Position numbers and translations under genes: made by a program. The notes below the pieces were generated by a model. The model was given only the letters and a program-made list of their open reading frames with translations. It was not told the origin of the DNA and made no database searches. Shown piece by piece: positions 21,232-31,843 of a stretch of 64,000 nt of DNA. Source of the stretch: Symsagittifera roscoffensis (lineage: Eukaryota > Xenacoelomorpha > Acoela > Convolutidae). The stretch lies in assembly GCF_963678635.1 (NCBI RefSeq), contig NC_087064.1, forward strand, positions 40,026,530-40,090,529. The letters run 5' to 3'. Every line of letters starts with the position of its first letter. Positions within the stretch are counted from its first letter, which is position 1.

Positions 21232-21794
21232 CCCCGGTTCACTACAAAGGTGTTATCCTTATCAAGCTTGCCGATGGGTTTGGTGTGGAGCGCTTCAATC
21301 AAACTGATGATATCTCCTGGGATTCCAAAATCCCTTAGGGCAATAAACAGCACTTCCCTATCAATTGAATCAAAAGCCTTCTTCAGGTCGATGAAAGTCA
21401 TACACAGAGGTTGCTGGTTCTCAATCCTTCTTTGCAGCAAACATCTAATTGCCAAGATAGCTTGGCCCGTTGACCTGTGGCTTCGGAACCCAAATTGATA
21501 AGGTGAGATCTTGGGCAGCTGCTTATTCACCCTATTTGCAATCACCTTTGCGAACACTTTGCCAATTTGGTCAAGAAGGAAAATGCTTCGGTAATTGTTC
21601 GGTTTTGCTCTGCTTCCTTTCTTGAACAGATTGAGTAATACTGCGTCCCTCCAAATTTGGGGAACTTTCCCCGGATCAAGCCAGATATCAGTGAAAATTC
21701 TTTTGAGAGGCTTGAGAATTATCTCGAGCAACTTAAGAAGGTCACTGGTGATCTGACTCTCACCGGGAGCCTTGCCCGTGTTAATTTCTCTCAA
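21228..21794 (-). pseudogene. RTE-like RT, N-terminal part
   Basis: Carries KAPGESQITSDLLKLL, WRDAVLLNLFKKGSR, NNYRSIFLLDQIGKVFAKVI, YQFGFRSHRSTGQAI and the motif A block CMTFIDLKKAFDSIDR. It ends in VNRG at a frameshift immediately before the RQGC motif of the next frame. Confidence 0.7.
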
Positions 21795-21799
21795 GGCTT

Positions 21800-22090
21800 G
21801 TAGTACCTCTGCTCCTTTAGGAGGTCCACTATCCGCACCTGGAAAAGACCTTTCAACAAACTTTCACTCGCCGGTCTGATCGTAAACAGATTCTCATAAT
21901 GCCTTAGAAACTTCACATTACTGACTTCACCTTTGCTCCTCCTCTCCAACCAACTCAGGCGAACACTCTATAGAGTCTCTTTCAACACCTTAAACGCTTT
22001 ACGCGTTTGTCCGATAACGTGCTTGTCTTGAAACCCTTCCAGGCCACTCTCTAACATCTCATTTTGGGCAAACTTCCTCAACTTGTTGCA
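21800..22090 (-). other. broken linker of the RTE-like element
   Basis: The segment between endonuclease and RT, with several stops and no uninterrupted frame. By position it belongs to the same element. Confidence 0.45.
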
Positions 22091-22092
22091 CT

Positions 22093-23064
22093 TCAAGTTT
22101 GGCCTTTTTCTTGCAGCAACCAATTCGTTAGAACCTGACGATGTACACTTCCCCTTTCTTTAAATACCAAACGTTGTTCAGTATTTAAATACTCGAAGAA
22201 TATACCTTCTTTTTCCTCAGGATCCGGAACCGGTAACCTGGCATGGACATTACACACCAACTCCTTAAGAGTTCGATTGAAGCTCTCAATGGAGTCAGTG
22301 TGGGACAAGCGATTATCTGATGTTAGGAACGAGCGACCTTGGGCCGATTTCAGACAGGTATTGATTTTGGACCGTAGTCCAGGAGACTTCCTCTTTAAGC
22401 TTTTTCTGAGAAAACTTTCACCGTCAAACGCCATTTTGCCTGGTTCTTTCGGGGGTAAGACCACGCCTACAAGTTTAGCATGATCTGAGTGATGCCCGGT
22501 ACTACCTCCCCAGCTGGCTCTCATATCTCTCCAGACCGTGTTCCGATCGGACAAGATATAATCGATGACAGCACCTGAGCCTCTGGGGTGACGCCACGTT
22601 ATAAGCCTACTTAAAGGTTTCTTGAATAACGTGTTCACGATTTTTAAATCGTGTGTCGAACAAAACTCCAGCAATTTCTCACCGTTTGAGTTTGTTTCTT
22701 GGTCGGCAGACCAGGCACCAGCTAGTGGTCTCATTTCGGTCAGTTGCTCCTTACTGATTCTCGCATTCAAATCACCAAATATCAGAGTATGAGATCCAAC
22801 TTTACGCTTGGGGATGCCGTCTTTCATTACTCTGAAGAGATCAGCGTAGAAGCAATCAACCCGCTTTTCACCTTTCTCATCATCAGGGTTAGTGGGACTG
22901 TAACAAACGACTATTTTAAACGTCTCACTATTGATGCGACTACTCAACCAGGCTACCATAGCTCGGTCACTTTGGCACCTATACCTGGTTAGTTTCAGTT
23001 TCAACGAATTGAAAATGAGAGCAATCCCGTGTCTACCTTTCATCTCAGGGTCGCTCGCGCACAC
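22093..23064 (-). pseudogene. RTE-like endonuclease and linker
   Basis: A 323-codon frame of an apurinic/apyrimidinic-type endonuclease: GRHGIALIFNSLKLKLTRYR, IVVCYSPTNP, the catalytic IFGDLNARI, IDYILSDR and GHHSDHAKLVG (SDH). A helical linker follows. The N-terminal strands lie in the next frame upstream, so the enzyme is split. Confidence 0.72.
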
Positions 23065-23070
23065 AATAGT

Positions 23071-23286
23071 TTAGTTTCTACCAAGATCAGAGACTCCGTC
23101 GCTATTTAAGCGGGTCTCGCATAAACCCAGGGCATCAAAAGGCCGCTCAAGCATCAGCTGCTCTAACTCTCCTCTTTCCAACCCCCTAAGGGTCCTACAA
23201 TTCCAATGTCCAAGCTTCCACGGTTGCTGCCTAACCAAAACATTGTTTCGGGCCGGTCGCTTCTGTTTCCGATTGGTTTCTCTCAT
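23071..23286 (-). pseudogene. RTE-like endonuclease N-terminus
   Basis: A short basic leader, then KLGHWNCRTLRGLERGELEQ and DALGLCETRLNSDG, giving the Asn and Glu of the endonuclease active site. A stop at 23,071 and a frame change separate it from the rest of the enzyme. Confidence 0.68.
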
Positions 23287-23300
23287 TGGTTTGAATGTAG

Positions 23301-23578
23301 GTAGAATTTTTACAGGTATGGCTTACTCGACCGTATTACCCAACCTCTGTTATTACACCGAGGAGGCGTTAAGCAAAATTCCTCACGGAAAATCGCCTAC
23401 AGTTTGGTAATGATACCAATGGTAGATGTATCTTCCGACTCTCGCCGAAGTGAGATCGTTGATTACCGCAGATTGCCTGCGAACGACTCAATCCTAACGC
23501 GGTGAGGCACTGCATATGAGAGTCAATTGATACATTTTTTAACACCCGTATAAAGACGAAATTGTACATAGACAGAAA
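23301..23578. other. spacer, nothing recognised
   Basis: About 280 bases between the RTE-like 5' region and the Gypsy gag start. It may include the RTE 5' UTR. No terminal repeat found. Confidence 0.3.
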
Positions 23579-24607
23579 TTGTCGAAAAAGAACATGAAGA
23601 AAACAAGAGTGTCGTTACCTGAAAAAGGCGGAGTAGGGCAAAGGCAAAATCGCCCAATAAGGCAACCGAGACAGACACCGGTAACAACGATACCAAGAAT
23701 AGAGAAGAAACATGTTAGAGAAGAACACCCGAAGCAACAAAGAGAAGAGAGAGCTATAAGAGAAGAACACCCGAAGCAACAAAGAGAAGAGAGAGCTACA
23801 AGAGACACCCGAAGAAAAGCTCACAAAACGAAGGAGTGCGCCTGTCATGGAAGTCGAACTTGAGACACCTCAGCAAGTATTGATGAAGTCGAACGGAAAA
23901 CGACAGAATCGACGCCAATGCCGAAAGCTGAAGAACAAGAAACAAAAACAATTGAGTTCTCATCAATAAGCAATTGAAACGAGGTCACAAGCAAAACCCC
24001 GGAAACAAAAAAAGGACGATTCACAGACAAAGAGGACACCCTTCACGGAGAGATTTGCAGCTATGGTGGGGACGAGACCGAAGGATAAGGAAGAGGTGAC
24101 CACAGGGACTGACAAATGCAAGACCTTTGGAACGGTTTCCGCCATAGCAACTGAGGCTGACGAAGGAGGGGAGCAAAGCACAGATAAAACAGCGGGTCAC
24201 TCAGCAAGGCCTGTAACAGAATCGAAAGTTCCACCAGTTTAGTTGGGAGACTTGATGCTAAAGTTAGAACAGATGGACAAAAAACTCGAAGAAACGAAAT
24301 CAAGAAACGAAAAGTGAGGTCCGACATAAAAATGAAAACCTTAGCAAGAGAAATAGAAGAGAAGCTGCTACAGATGACTAAATGAGTGGAGACGACTGAC
24401 AAAGAACAGGAGAGGTTCATCAAGAACGATAAGGAAGAAATGAAGAAGCGGTATGAAACAGTAAACGATAAACTCTGGAATCTGGAGACGAGAATGGACA
24501 CGATGAGCGGAGACCAAGCAGAGAATTCCGGTGCTATACAGTCCAAATTGGATGCGCTCTTGAAAAATTCTATTACTCAAGATAGAACGGTACAGAGAAA
24601 ACAGTGA
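23579..24607 (+). pseudogene. Gypsy 1 gag N-terminal region, low complexity
   Basis: Basic, Gln/Arg/Glu-rich segments including two tandem copies of REEHPKQQREERA (DNA repeat of about 48 bp at 23,716-23,805) and a helical stretch KRYETVNDKLWNLETRMDTM near 24.45 kb. Several stops break it. Homology to a gag is inferred from position, not from a domain. Confidence 0.4.
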
Positions 24608-24840
24608 CACAACCCGGAATAAGGGTGGAATTTGCGGAACCGCATCGTAAGAAGCAGGAATCTACACCGTTGACCCAGATACACAAAATCATAGGATCTG
24701 AAACGGTAAAAACAGCAACAAAAGGAGGCACATCAAATTCAACAAGAGTATCAAGGGAATCAAATGCACACGCGAGTGTAGCGCCAGATGCCATGACATG
24801 GGCCAACACTGGGAAATGATTAACAGGACACTAGAAGCAT

Positions 24841-25370
24841 TTGCCAAAAAGAAACACGGAGTCAAGCGAGAGAGGAGGCGGCAAGTCGAGAAAAACGTTC
24901 AAGAAACCGAAAGAGTTTACAGATGATTCGAACGGTTGCATAGATACCTGGGTTGAGGTAATGAGGCTAAATCAAGAGCAAGACAACTTGAATGATGAAA
25001 GAAAAGCCTGCACAGCGATATTAAGCAATCTGGAAGGTACGACACTGAAATTTTGGTAACTTTGTTGAATCGATTCGGATCTGGAATAAAGGGACATCAA
25101 GCTATAATGAGGTTTGAGAGTCAGAGGGATGACGAATCGATTGATCGAATTTTGCATGACCTAGAGAGCTTGAGAAGAAGTGATCCGGAGGAGTCAACCA
25201 ACCGGAGGAATTTTAGCAATGCTTCAAAATTTATCGACAGGGTGAAAAGTGACGACTTGAGAACAATGTTGGCAACCTATTATACGCAGCCGAAAGATAA
25301 CGCACCGACCCCAGAAGAGATGAGACAGAAATCAAGAGGGTACATGTTAATGAAGCCGAGGAAGTATTAA
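24841..25370 (+). pseudogene. Gypsy 1 gag core
   Basis: Two overlapping frames. The first has KPKEFTDDSNGCIDTWVEVM and AILSNLEGTTLK. The second has LLNRFGSGIKGHQAIMRFES, DRILHDLESLRR, SKFIDRVKSDDLRTMLATYY and a PTPEEMRQKSRGYMLMKP tail. Both match, block for block, the gag at 59,159. Relative to that copy a short deletion or frameshift at about 25,055 removes the segment between SNLEGT and LLNRFGSG. This is a Ty3/Gypsy capsid domain, which assembles the virus-like particle, now inactive. Confidence 0.68.
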
Positions 25371-25439
25371 TTTTCAGCAAACCGAAATCTGCAAAGGCAA
25401 AGCCAACAACAAAGATTGACGGGGTACAAGCCGAGATAC

Positions 25440-25741
25440 GACATGAACAAGCGAGAATCATGTGCAAAAGACCGTGTGGAGCAGTGATGGCCAAAAAGAA
25501 AAGAGATCATATGAGATTTTGTTGTGTCTTTCGATATCTGAACGCCGTCATTGTGAAGGATGCTTATCCCATTCCGAGGATAGATGAGGAAATTTAGTAA
25601 AGTGTTATTTTAACGACGTGATGATTGCGACGCCAACCCTGGAGGACCACAACGAGCAATTTGACGAAACGCTTGTATGTATGAAAGGGACAGGATTGAA
25701 ATGCAAGCCCTCCAGCTGCGGCAAAATGCCAGAACGAGAGA
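25440..25741 (+). pseudogene. Gypsy 1 reverse transcriptase remnants
   Basis: Two RT pieces are abutted. GAVMAKKKRDHMRFCCVFRY continuing NAVIVKDAYPIPRIDEE (25,480-25,595) is the fingers region. YFNDVMIATPTLEDHNEQFD (about 25,608-25,667) is the catalytic motif C block, with Y-F-N-D in place of Y-V-D-D. The ~90 codons normally between them, including motifs A and B, are deleted. One catalytic Asp is Asn. The sequence then degenerates to 25,741. Confidence 0.7.
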
Positions 25742-26553
25742 TGGATCTAGAACAGAGCGAAACAGAAAACAGGTAGCAGACGAACTTGAGGATTCTAGAG
25801 TGAATATATGGCCTGCCAGCGGGCGAGACGGAGGAACAAAGCAAGCAACAAGTCGACGTATCTGGAGCCAAACATGTGAAGGAAAGAAGCCCATTGTTTG
25901 GCTGCATAGCGACGGACCAACCACGAGACATAACAACAACTAACTTGAGACTGGGGGTAGGTCTTACCCACACCGAAAATTTTATGATAGAAACTGAGGG
26001 AAAAGAGAGAAACCTGTAGACTGGAAGTGGAGCAGGAAGAAGTCGAGCCCACCATTGGAAAAAATTTCGAGACCAACTTTCATATACCAAACGATTACTC
26101 GGAGAACATCTTGATCAAGGACAACGATTTCATCTTGTCAGACAGGACCAGTTTGATCTGCATAACAGCAGATATGAGCTTCAACACTAGACTAGAGGCA
26201 GATTTCAAAAGAGAATATCAAAATGTGGAGTTCCTGTTCAGACAAAGACCAGGATTTGGAGGCCTGGCGGTGTTCCCACCCTCAGTTTCAGAGGGGCCAG
26301 GCAAAAACTTGTGCTTTTTGGTGATGAGGGTCATGAAAGGAATGTGGTGGATCCTGAACATGAGGTGCTGAACTTGACGCGAATTAGGGACTTTCTGGCA
26401 GAAAGGGGAGTAAAGGAAGTCTCGATACCAGTTTACGATCCGAATAGGGGCAGATTGAATCCCCGAGAGCTGTATGCTATCCTGCACGTGATATTCGCGA
26501 AAACTGAGTTAACAGTACATCTACACAAGAAATATTACCTGAGCATTGCTTGA
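25742..26553 (+). pseudogene. macro-like module M1
   Basis: The same module as at 31,027-31,843, but joined on its left to Gypsy RT instead of the polyprotein. A 2-base loss near 25,990 (TGATAGAAACTG instead of TGATAAAGAAACTG) adds a frameshift absent from the second copy. Macro-like landmarks are visible in 26,027-26,371 (SLICITADMSFNTRLEADFK, GFGGLAVF) and, one frame over, 26,311-26,553 (RDFLAERGVKEVSIPVYDPN, AILHVIFAKTELTVHL). Function and reservations are given under the second copy. Confidence 0.5.
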
Positions 26554-27174
26554 GTCTCGGGTGGATACAAGGGTCTTGAGTTCGGGCTTGAGTCTTGAGT
26601 GGATACAAGCGTCTTGAGTTGGGGCTTGAGCCTTGAGTGTACACAAGGGTCTTGAGTTAAGGGTGGACGGAACACAGCAAGATTAAGCTTTATTTTATGT
26701 CATGACAGTAAAACTGAAAAATTTTGATCCAAATTGCACGGTGCTAAAACATAAACAGATCTGCATGATTTTATACTAAATTAAACATTTGTAACAGTGC
26801 ACGCAAATATGATGTTTAGCTCATTGGGGTGACCAAGTAATGGACTGACCAACAAAACAACCATTTTATCAAGACTGTTCAATACAATTTTAGAAGCTTG
26901 TGAAGGGGGATTACATGGTAAGAAATGAACAGTTTCAAAATTCGATTTTGTTTTCAGATCGAATTTGATTAATAATCAAGAAGAATCAAACTGAGGCAAT
27001 CAATATCAAAAAACAAGAGTATCAGTGAGGATCTAGTAATTCAAGCTGTGCTACGGTATTTTCTTGAGCGTTCATCTGGTACGGTTTTCTCTTGAGTGAT
27101 AATCTGGTACCATATTTCTTGAGTGGTCAGTAACTTCCAATAATGGCTGATCGTTTCCAGCAGCACTGAATTCG
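26554..27174 (+). other. unit 1 leader/intergenic segment (N)
   Basis: Begins with short degenerate repeats based on CTTGAGTGGATACAAGCGT / GGGTCTTGAGTT, then an AT-rich stretch (TTAAGCTTTATTTTATGTCA) and CTGGTACGGTTTTCTCTTGA repeats just before the first ATG. It occurs before all three units. It could be a promoter-bearing 5' UTR or part of an LTR. I found no matching TG...CA pair around a unit. Confidence 0.4.
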
Positions 27175-28027
27175 ATGCCAGCGGCACTGAAGAAGCCGAC
27201 ACTTGATAAGTTATACCGGCGTCTGAGGGATCTGGACCATTCCCAGGTGGACGAAAGGATGGCAGTGATGCTCAATTCCATCTTGCAGCTAGAATCTCAA
27301 GGAGATGGCAGGGAGTCAGGATGGAAGCGGTGCTGATGGTTGGTATACCTCAGATGGAATATCAAACCAGGAGCAGACAAAATGGCTGTCTTGGAGTACC
27401 GATGGAGGTTTGAGAGGATTTGACTTGGCGAGAAATCCTGGCTTGAGTAACACCACGGAGTATGGTGCTGGCGAGTTTCATCTCCAAACCAGGCCAGCCA
27501 CGAGGACCGCGGCTCAGTCCAGCAGCAAACCCGCGTCAATCATAGGAGCTCAGCAGACGGAGGAGGCAAATCCAGATGTTAGCAAACTTAGAAGGGAGCT
27601 GGAGAGGATCCAAAAAAAACGGGATTAAGCTACTCTGGATAGGGATAAAGCTACTCTTGATAGGGATAAAGCTACTCTTGATAGGGATCAAGCTGCTCTG
27701 GAAAGGGACAAAGCTATACTTGAGAGGTACATGGTGAAAGCAGAATTGGAACAAACCGGGAAGGCGCAGGAAACCGAAGCCAACCGCGACCAGCTGAAGT
27801 CCGAACTTGAGCGATTGCAGAGAAGACAGCAGGAAATGGGGAGCGGCAAAGAGCGAAAGGCGAGGACACCAATTGAACCCCTGATGGCTAGATCAAGACC
27901 GGATGCGAATATGGAAGTGGATGAAGCCGCCAGGGCGAGCGGTCATTTAAATCTCGATAAGGTAGCTCAAGAAAAGATGAGCGAGGACCTGGAGATAAGG
28001 ACTCCCCGGAACCAACTCCTTCTTTGA
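27175..28027 (+). pseudogene. unit 1 coiled-coil ORF (gag-like position)
   Basis: The ATG at 27,175 opens MPAALKKPTLDKLYRRLRDL.., ending at 27,336. A frame shift leads to 27,305-28,027, with a Gln/Ser-rich segment and then a long predicted coiled coil: RRELERIQKKRD, tandem ATLDRDK heptads, LKSELERLQRRQQEMG. A TAA at 27,626-27,628 interrupts the heptads at a spot where sister repeats have CAA (Gln), and it is present in all three units. This N-terminal coiled-coil part could mediate self-assembly, a role inferred from its position at the start of the element. Confidence 0.5.
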
Positions 28028-29125
28028 GAGATCTAAAGTTGAGCCGGATCAGACCACTGATGGTCGATGTGGCACCACTTGGACTAACGCGCGATTCGAC
28101 TAGAGGTAGCCAGGCCAGTGCAGAAGCTTCGCGTCTCAAGAAGCTACAAGAGAGGTTGCAGTCGAGAACTCCCGAAAGTCCCGCATCAGAGGGGGAACCA
28201 CATACCTGGAGAAAGCAACCGGTGAAAAGTGTCCTGATCTCAACTACAAAAAAAAACACTGAAGTAAGATTATACCGACACCGTAAGGAAGATTGGACGA
28301 GTGTCCAGTGCGAGAGGAGGGCGGCCTTCAACGATGTAGCTTGGGCGGAATACTTCACGAGGTCCAGGATTTCCGAGGGCGCGGTTCACTTGATAAAAGG
28401 GGAATGTCTCGTCAGGGTTCTGACGAGGATCCAAGCACATTGGCAGGTGGAAATCTTAGTTTTTCAGGCGCGGTAATATCTCAAATGCTGGCTTCACTAG
28501 AGATGCTGGAGGTGAGGAAAATACACACGGTCACCATGATGATGGGGACTAACGACGTTTCTCTAGGCGAGTTAAGGATGATGATGAGGTTACCAGAGGA
28601 AGTAAACTGCCTCTTACAGGTGGTGAAGAACTATTTGGATCCCACGATACAATCTGCACTGTACCGTACAACATGATGCAGGATAAAAAAGGATTGAATA
28701 TGAAAGAGAGAGTGCGTCAGATCAATGGGGTAATACGAGAGGCCCACGTAAACAGTATCTTACCCTTGAGATTGCTTGATGTTGCACACATGATGGAGGA
28801 TTCCTTGCCGGATGACTGCTCCATTGATGGCATCCACCTCGACCGACCTGAAGGTGTGACGTGGTTGAATAAAGTTTTCCAGAAACATGTCAACAGTCTA
28901 GAGTCGGATTTGCTGGAGACCGGCCAATTCACTTTTGGTCCACCTCCGAGGCCTCCTTTCTACCCAGTCAGGGCAGTGGAAGACAGGTTAGAGGAAATGA
29001 TCGATTCTAGAGATAGTTCGGCGAGCAGTAGGAGCAGACAGCCGGGCTCGACTACCCTGAAGAAGGAAGTGACGGAGTCCTCTACACCGCAGAGCTCTGT
29101 AGAATCAACGGTGGTGATAGCGTAG
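28024..29125 (+). pseudogene. unit 1 SGNH/GDSL hydrolase-like domain 1
   Basis: Three overlapping frames share one domain. Block I is probably KGECLVRVLTR (28,396-28,428), with Cys where the Ser nucleophile of GDSL is expected. The following SGAVISQM fits block II. Block III is TVTMMMGTNDVSLGE (G-T-N-D). Block V is DGIHLDRPEG (D-x-x-H) in 28,673-29,125. SGNH hydrolases cleave esters, and such domains occur in ORF1 of some CR1/L2 LINEs, where they may aid membrane or lipid interaction. Breaks fall at about 28,470 and 28,672. A Pro-rich then Ser-rich tail (FGPPPRPPFYPV; SSASSRSRQPGSTT) ends the frame. The Cys makes activity doubtful. Confidence 0.58.
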
Positions 29126-30132
29126 AAAGGGAACGGGATACATCTTTGGCGGAAGGTCCGGGAGAAGCAAACAAGGCCAGATACTTAGATAGTGAAGAAC
29201 CTGGATTTGGAAGAATTGGCCTGCAGGCGAGAGTTAGTGGAGACCCTACAGCTCAAGAGCCTTTCATGAGGACCTAAGCAGTCACTAAGAACCTTGGAGA
29301 CGGCGAATTTGACAGGCATCCCGGGATTGATCTTTGGCCCTGTCAATTATCGACCCCTAAAGGAGCTGGGGATTCCATGTCTGATCGCGGAGCCACCGAA
29401 ACACCGCACGGGTATAGCTACGATCAGAGTAGAAATACCGGCACAATTGCGGGTAGTGGAAAAAACTTCTTGCTCCCAAGAGCATGTGACTTCCTGACAC
29501 CGCCTATGCAGGTCCGAAGTTGGCGGGGGCCCGAAATATGGAGAGGAATATGGAACGCCTCAGTTGGCCAAGGCACTGGCTGCCTATGATCGCTCGGACA
29601 TGGAGCTGCTAGAGTGGTGATCGTAGCGGGATCGGACTTCGCGGGATAGTTAAAGAAGCTGTTCTGGCCTGAGACTCTGGTCGCAGCAGTGAAATCAGAG
29701 ACGCCCTGTCAACCTGAGTTGTTACTGTTTGCAGGGATGAACGACTATCTGCGCGCAGCAGGATTACTGGAGCCTTTGAGGAATGGAAAACCAACACCAA
29801 AGAAGATCTGGGAGGCGGTACAGACGTTGTTCGCCTCGATAAACGAGATATAGGAGTTGGTGGCGGCCCGATTGGGATCGAAGACAAAGGTGATGTTCAC
29901 TTCATCACTTCCATACTCGAATCTGCCACCCGCTCTTCAAATTGTGCACGCGGTTTTAGTCCTGATTGCGGAGGGCAGCGGACTGCGCATGCTGATGGCT
30001 GCTCCGAACCGAGAGCTGGAGCCGGAGAACTTGCCACTCCTGAAATCCGAGGTGGCAGCGGCCTGGGCGGACGTGTCTCATGCCCTGAGAGGTTTCTATG
30101 AGCTGGCGAACATTTTGATTGTGTTGAACTAA
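29126..30132 (+). pseudogene. unit 1 linker and SGNH-like domain 2
   Basis: After a linker (29,294-29,497 frame: GLIFGPVNYRPLKELGIPCL, EPPKHRTGIATIRVEIPAQL) comes a second alpha/beta segment: AARVVIVAGSDFAG (29,609-29,646), LLLFAGMNDYLRAAG (G-M-N-D, 29,722 on), KIWEAVQTLFASINE and VMFTSSLPYSNLPPALQIVH, followed by EVAAAWADVSHALRGFYELA. The GxND motif and strand pattern suggest a second, diverged SGNH fold. TAG codons at 29,647 and 29,851 interrupt one otherwise open frame ending at 30,132. A block V DxxH was not seen, so the call is tentative. Confidence 0.42.
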
Positions 30133-30450
30133 GTGTTGTCTGGAGGTTTCAAATCTGGCTAGACAACTTAAGTTTAAGTCGGAGATAACGGACGACCATC
30201 ATGTGATCAGACACTTGACCGCAAGCTTGTGATTCCGGAGCATGGAACTCACAATTGTAAGCTCTATGAGTAGCTCGAGGCAGCCCACCATGATCGCAGG
30301 AACGTGGCGGGTGCGGAGAAGCAGCTGGAGTCGATGGTTTATCGCCTGACACGAGAGAGGAAGATGGCAGTTCCTGACGCCGTGGCTAGAGTGTGACGGA
30401 AAAAACGAAGGAAACGGCACTTCCACTGATAAAAACAGGTGAGGTAATTA

Positions 30451-31023
30451 ATGCAGAATCAACTTGAGCAGGCCGAGAAGAAGGATTTAACAGTGGGGAC
30501 GTTCGTCTCCTTCGCAAACGACAAAACCGTCAACGGTTTTTGGAGGGATAATGCCACGGATCCCGATTGATGGTGTTGAATTTTATAGGCCAGTTACTAT
30601 GCACGATGGGTGGAAAACGAGAAAGCCCGATCGAGGCCTATCCAAAGTTCTGGAAGTTGAATCCCCTGGGGAAACAGACCAGAGAAGTCTTGAAGATACC
30701 AGAGACTTGGACGGAGGCGTTTTACTTGATAAGACAAGAGCTAGAGATGATTCTAGAGCCGGATGTGTTACCGGCCACCCTCCCGAAGTTTTCCACGGTG
30801 AGGCGGATGACTTTGGTAATGAACATTCCGATGCTGGTACCGTCAGTGCAAGCAAGAGATGCTGTGGAACGGCAACAAAGTGCGTTCACGCAATGCTGGG
30901 ATCCCCTGTTCATTGGGTACTCTGCAGCTGCATACTTCCACTCGAGCGAAATCGAAATAAACTATTGGACGACCGAGGCCAAGAAAATGAGGTACTCGAT
31001 GATGCTGACACGAAGACATGAAG
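30451..31023 (+). pseudogene. unit 1 helical C-terminal region
   Basis: MQNQLEQAEKKDLTVGTFVS starts at 30,451. After a frame change, the 30,567-31,064 frame has EAYPKFWKLNPLGKQTREVL, PETWTEAFYLIRQELEMILE, FIGYSAAAYFHSSEIEINYW and YSMMLTRRHEDTM. It is mainly predicted helix and unrecognised. The stretch 30,133-30,450 is broken but includes EKQLESMVYRLTRERKM. Unit 1 keeps CAA where units 2 and 3 have a TAA (ERQQSAF versus ER-stop), so unit 1 is less decayed here. Confidence 0.42.
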
Positions 31024-31026
31024 ACA

Positions 31027-31843
31027 CGATGGATCTAGAACAGAGCGAAACAGAAAACAGGTAGCAGACGAACTTGAGGATTCTAGAGAGAATATATGGC
31101 CTGCCAGCGGGCGAGACGGAGGAACAAAGCAAGCAACAAGTCGACGTATCTGGAGCCAAACATGTGAAGGAAAGAAGCCCATTGTTTGGCTGCATAGCGA
31201 CGGACCAACCACTAGACATAACAACAGCTAACTTGAGACTGGGGGTAGGTCTTACCCACACCGAAAATTTTATGATAAAGAAACTGAGGGAAAAGAGAGA
31301 AACCTGTAGACTGGAAGTGGAGCAGGAAGAAGTCGAGCCCACCATTGGAAAAAATTTCGAGACCAACTTTCATATACCAAACGATTACTCGGAGAACATC
31401 TTGATCAAGGACAACGATTTCATCTTGTCAGACAGGACCAGTTTGATCTGCATAACAGCAGATATGAGCTTCAACACTAGACTAGAGGCAGATTTCAAAA
31501 GAGAATATCAAAATGTGGAGTTTCTGTTCAGACAAAGACCAGGATTTGGAGGCCTGGCGGTGTTCCCACCCTCAGTTTCAGAGGGGCCAGGCAAAAACTT
31601 GTGCTTTTTGGTGATGAGGGTCATGAAAGGAATGTGGTGGATCCTGAACATGAGGTGCTGGACTTGACGCGAATTAGGGACTTTCTGGCAGAAAGGGGAG
31701 TAAAGGAAGTCTCGATACCAGTTTACGATCCGAATAGGGGCAGATTGAATCCCCGAGAGCTGTATGCTATCCTGCACGTGATCTTCGCGAAAACTGAGTT
31801 AACAGTACATCTACCCAAGAAATATTACCTGAGCATTGCTTGA
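31027..31843 (+). pseudogene. macro-like domain module M2 (end of unit 1)
   Basis: A frame at 31,074-31,667, continued one frame over at 31,601-31,843, has the strand order of a macro (ADP-ribose-binding) domain: ILIKDNDFILSD; SLICITADMSFNTRLEADFK REYQNVEFL, where OARD1-type proteins have SLAHCIS..MGAGIAVLFKKKFGGVQEL; GGLAVF; NLCFLV; and RIRDFLAERGVKEVSIPVYD PNRGRL...AILHVIFAKTELTVHL, where the family has GVTDLSMPRIGCGLDRL...MIEEVFEATDIKITVY. The ligand loops (GAGIA; RIGCGL) are replaced, so ADP-ribose hydrolysis is unlikely. A frameshift near 31,610 splits it. The call rests on pattern only and needs a profile search. Confidence 0.5.

Larger units (their letters stand above)
20646..23300 (-). 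mobile_element. RTE-like non-LTR retrotransposon, truncated
   Basis: Leftward element with endonuclease then RT and no RNase H. Frames are broken at about 23,070, 22,090-21,800 and 21,230. Its C-terminus stops at about 20,650, where the I/Jockey-type LINE begins. The rest of its 3' end was not found left of that LINE, so it was truncated at the junction, not merely split. RTE placement rests on the gene order and the FAYADDL and LLYGLETL motifs. Confidence 0.72.
23579..25741 (+). mobile_element. Ty3/Gypsy element 1, internally deleted
   Basis: A rightward Gypsy-type remnant. A charged gag N-terminus and gag core are followed directly by pieces of RT. The zinc knuckle, protease and most of the RT palm are missing, as are RNase H and integrase. 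At 25,742 the RT remnant is joined to the macro-like module of the array. No LTR was identified at either end. The gag resembles that of the second Gypsy element at 59.2 kb. Confidence 0.7.
26554..31017 (+). mobile_element. array unit 1 (SGNH/macro element)
   Basis: First of three tandem units. It has a ~0.6-kb non-coding leader, a coiled-coil ORF, an SGNH-like domain, a second SGNH-like domain and a helical region. It shares sequence with unit 2 up to GCTGACACGAAGAC (31,004-31,017), after which this unit continues into the macro-like module and units 2 and 3 into module T. The offset to unit 2 is 5,269 bp over most of the coding part. No RT, integrase, RNase H or transposase is present in the unit. 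Confidence 0.7.

Noticed and set aside
24061-24546. 161-codon minus-strand frame over Gypsy element 1
   Set aside because: Composition mirrors the lysine/glutamate-rich gag strand; no domain, so antisense shadow.
27888-28358. Minus-strand 156-codon frames repeated in units 1 and 2 (and similar ones over T modules)
   Set aside because: Repeated only because the units are; the sense strand carries the recognisable motifs.
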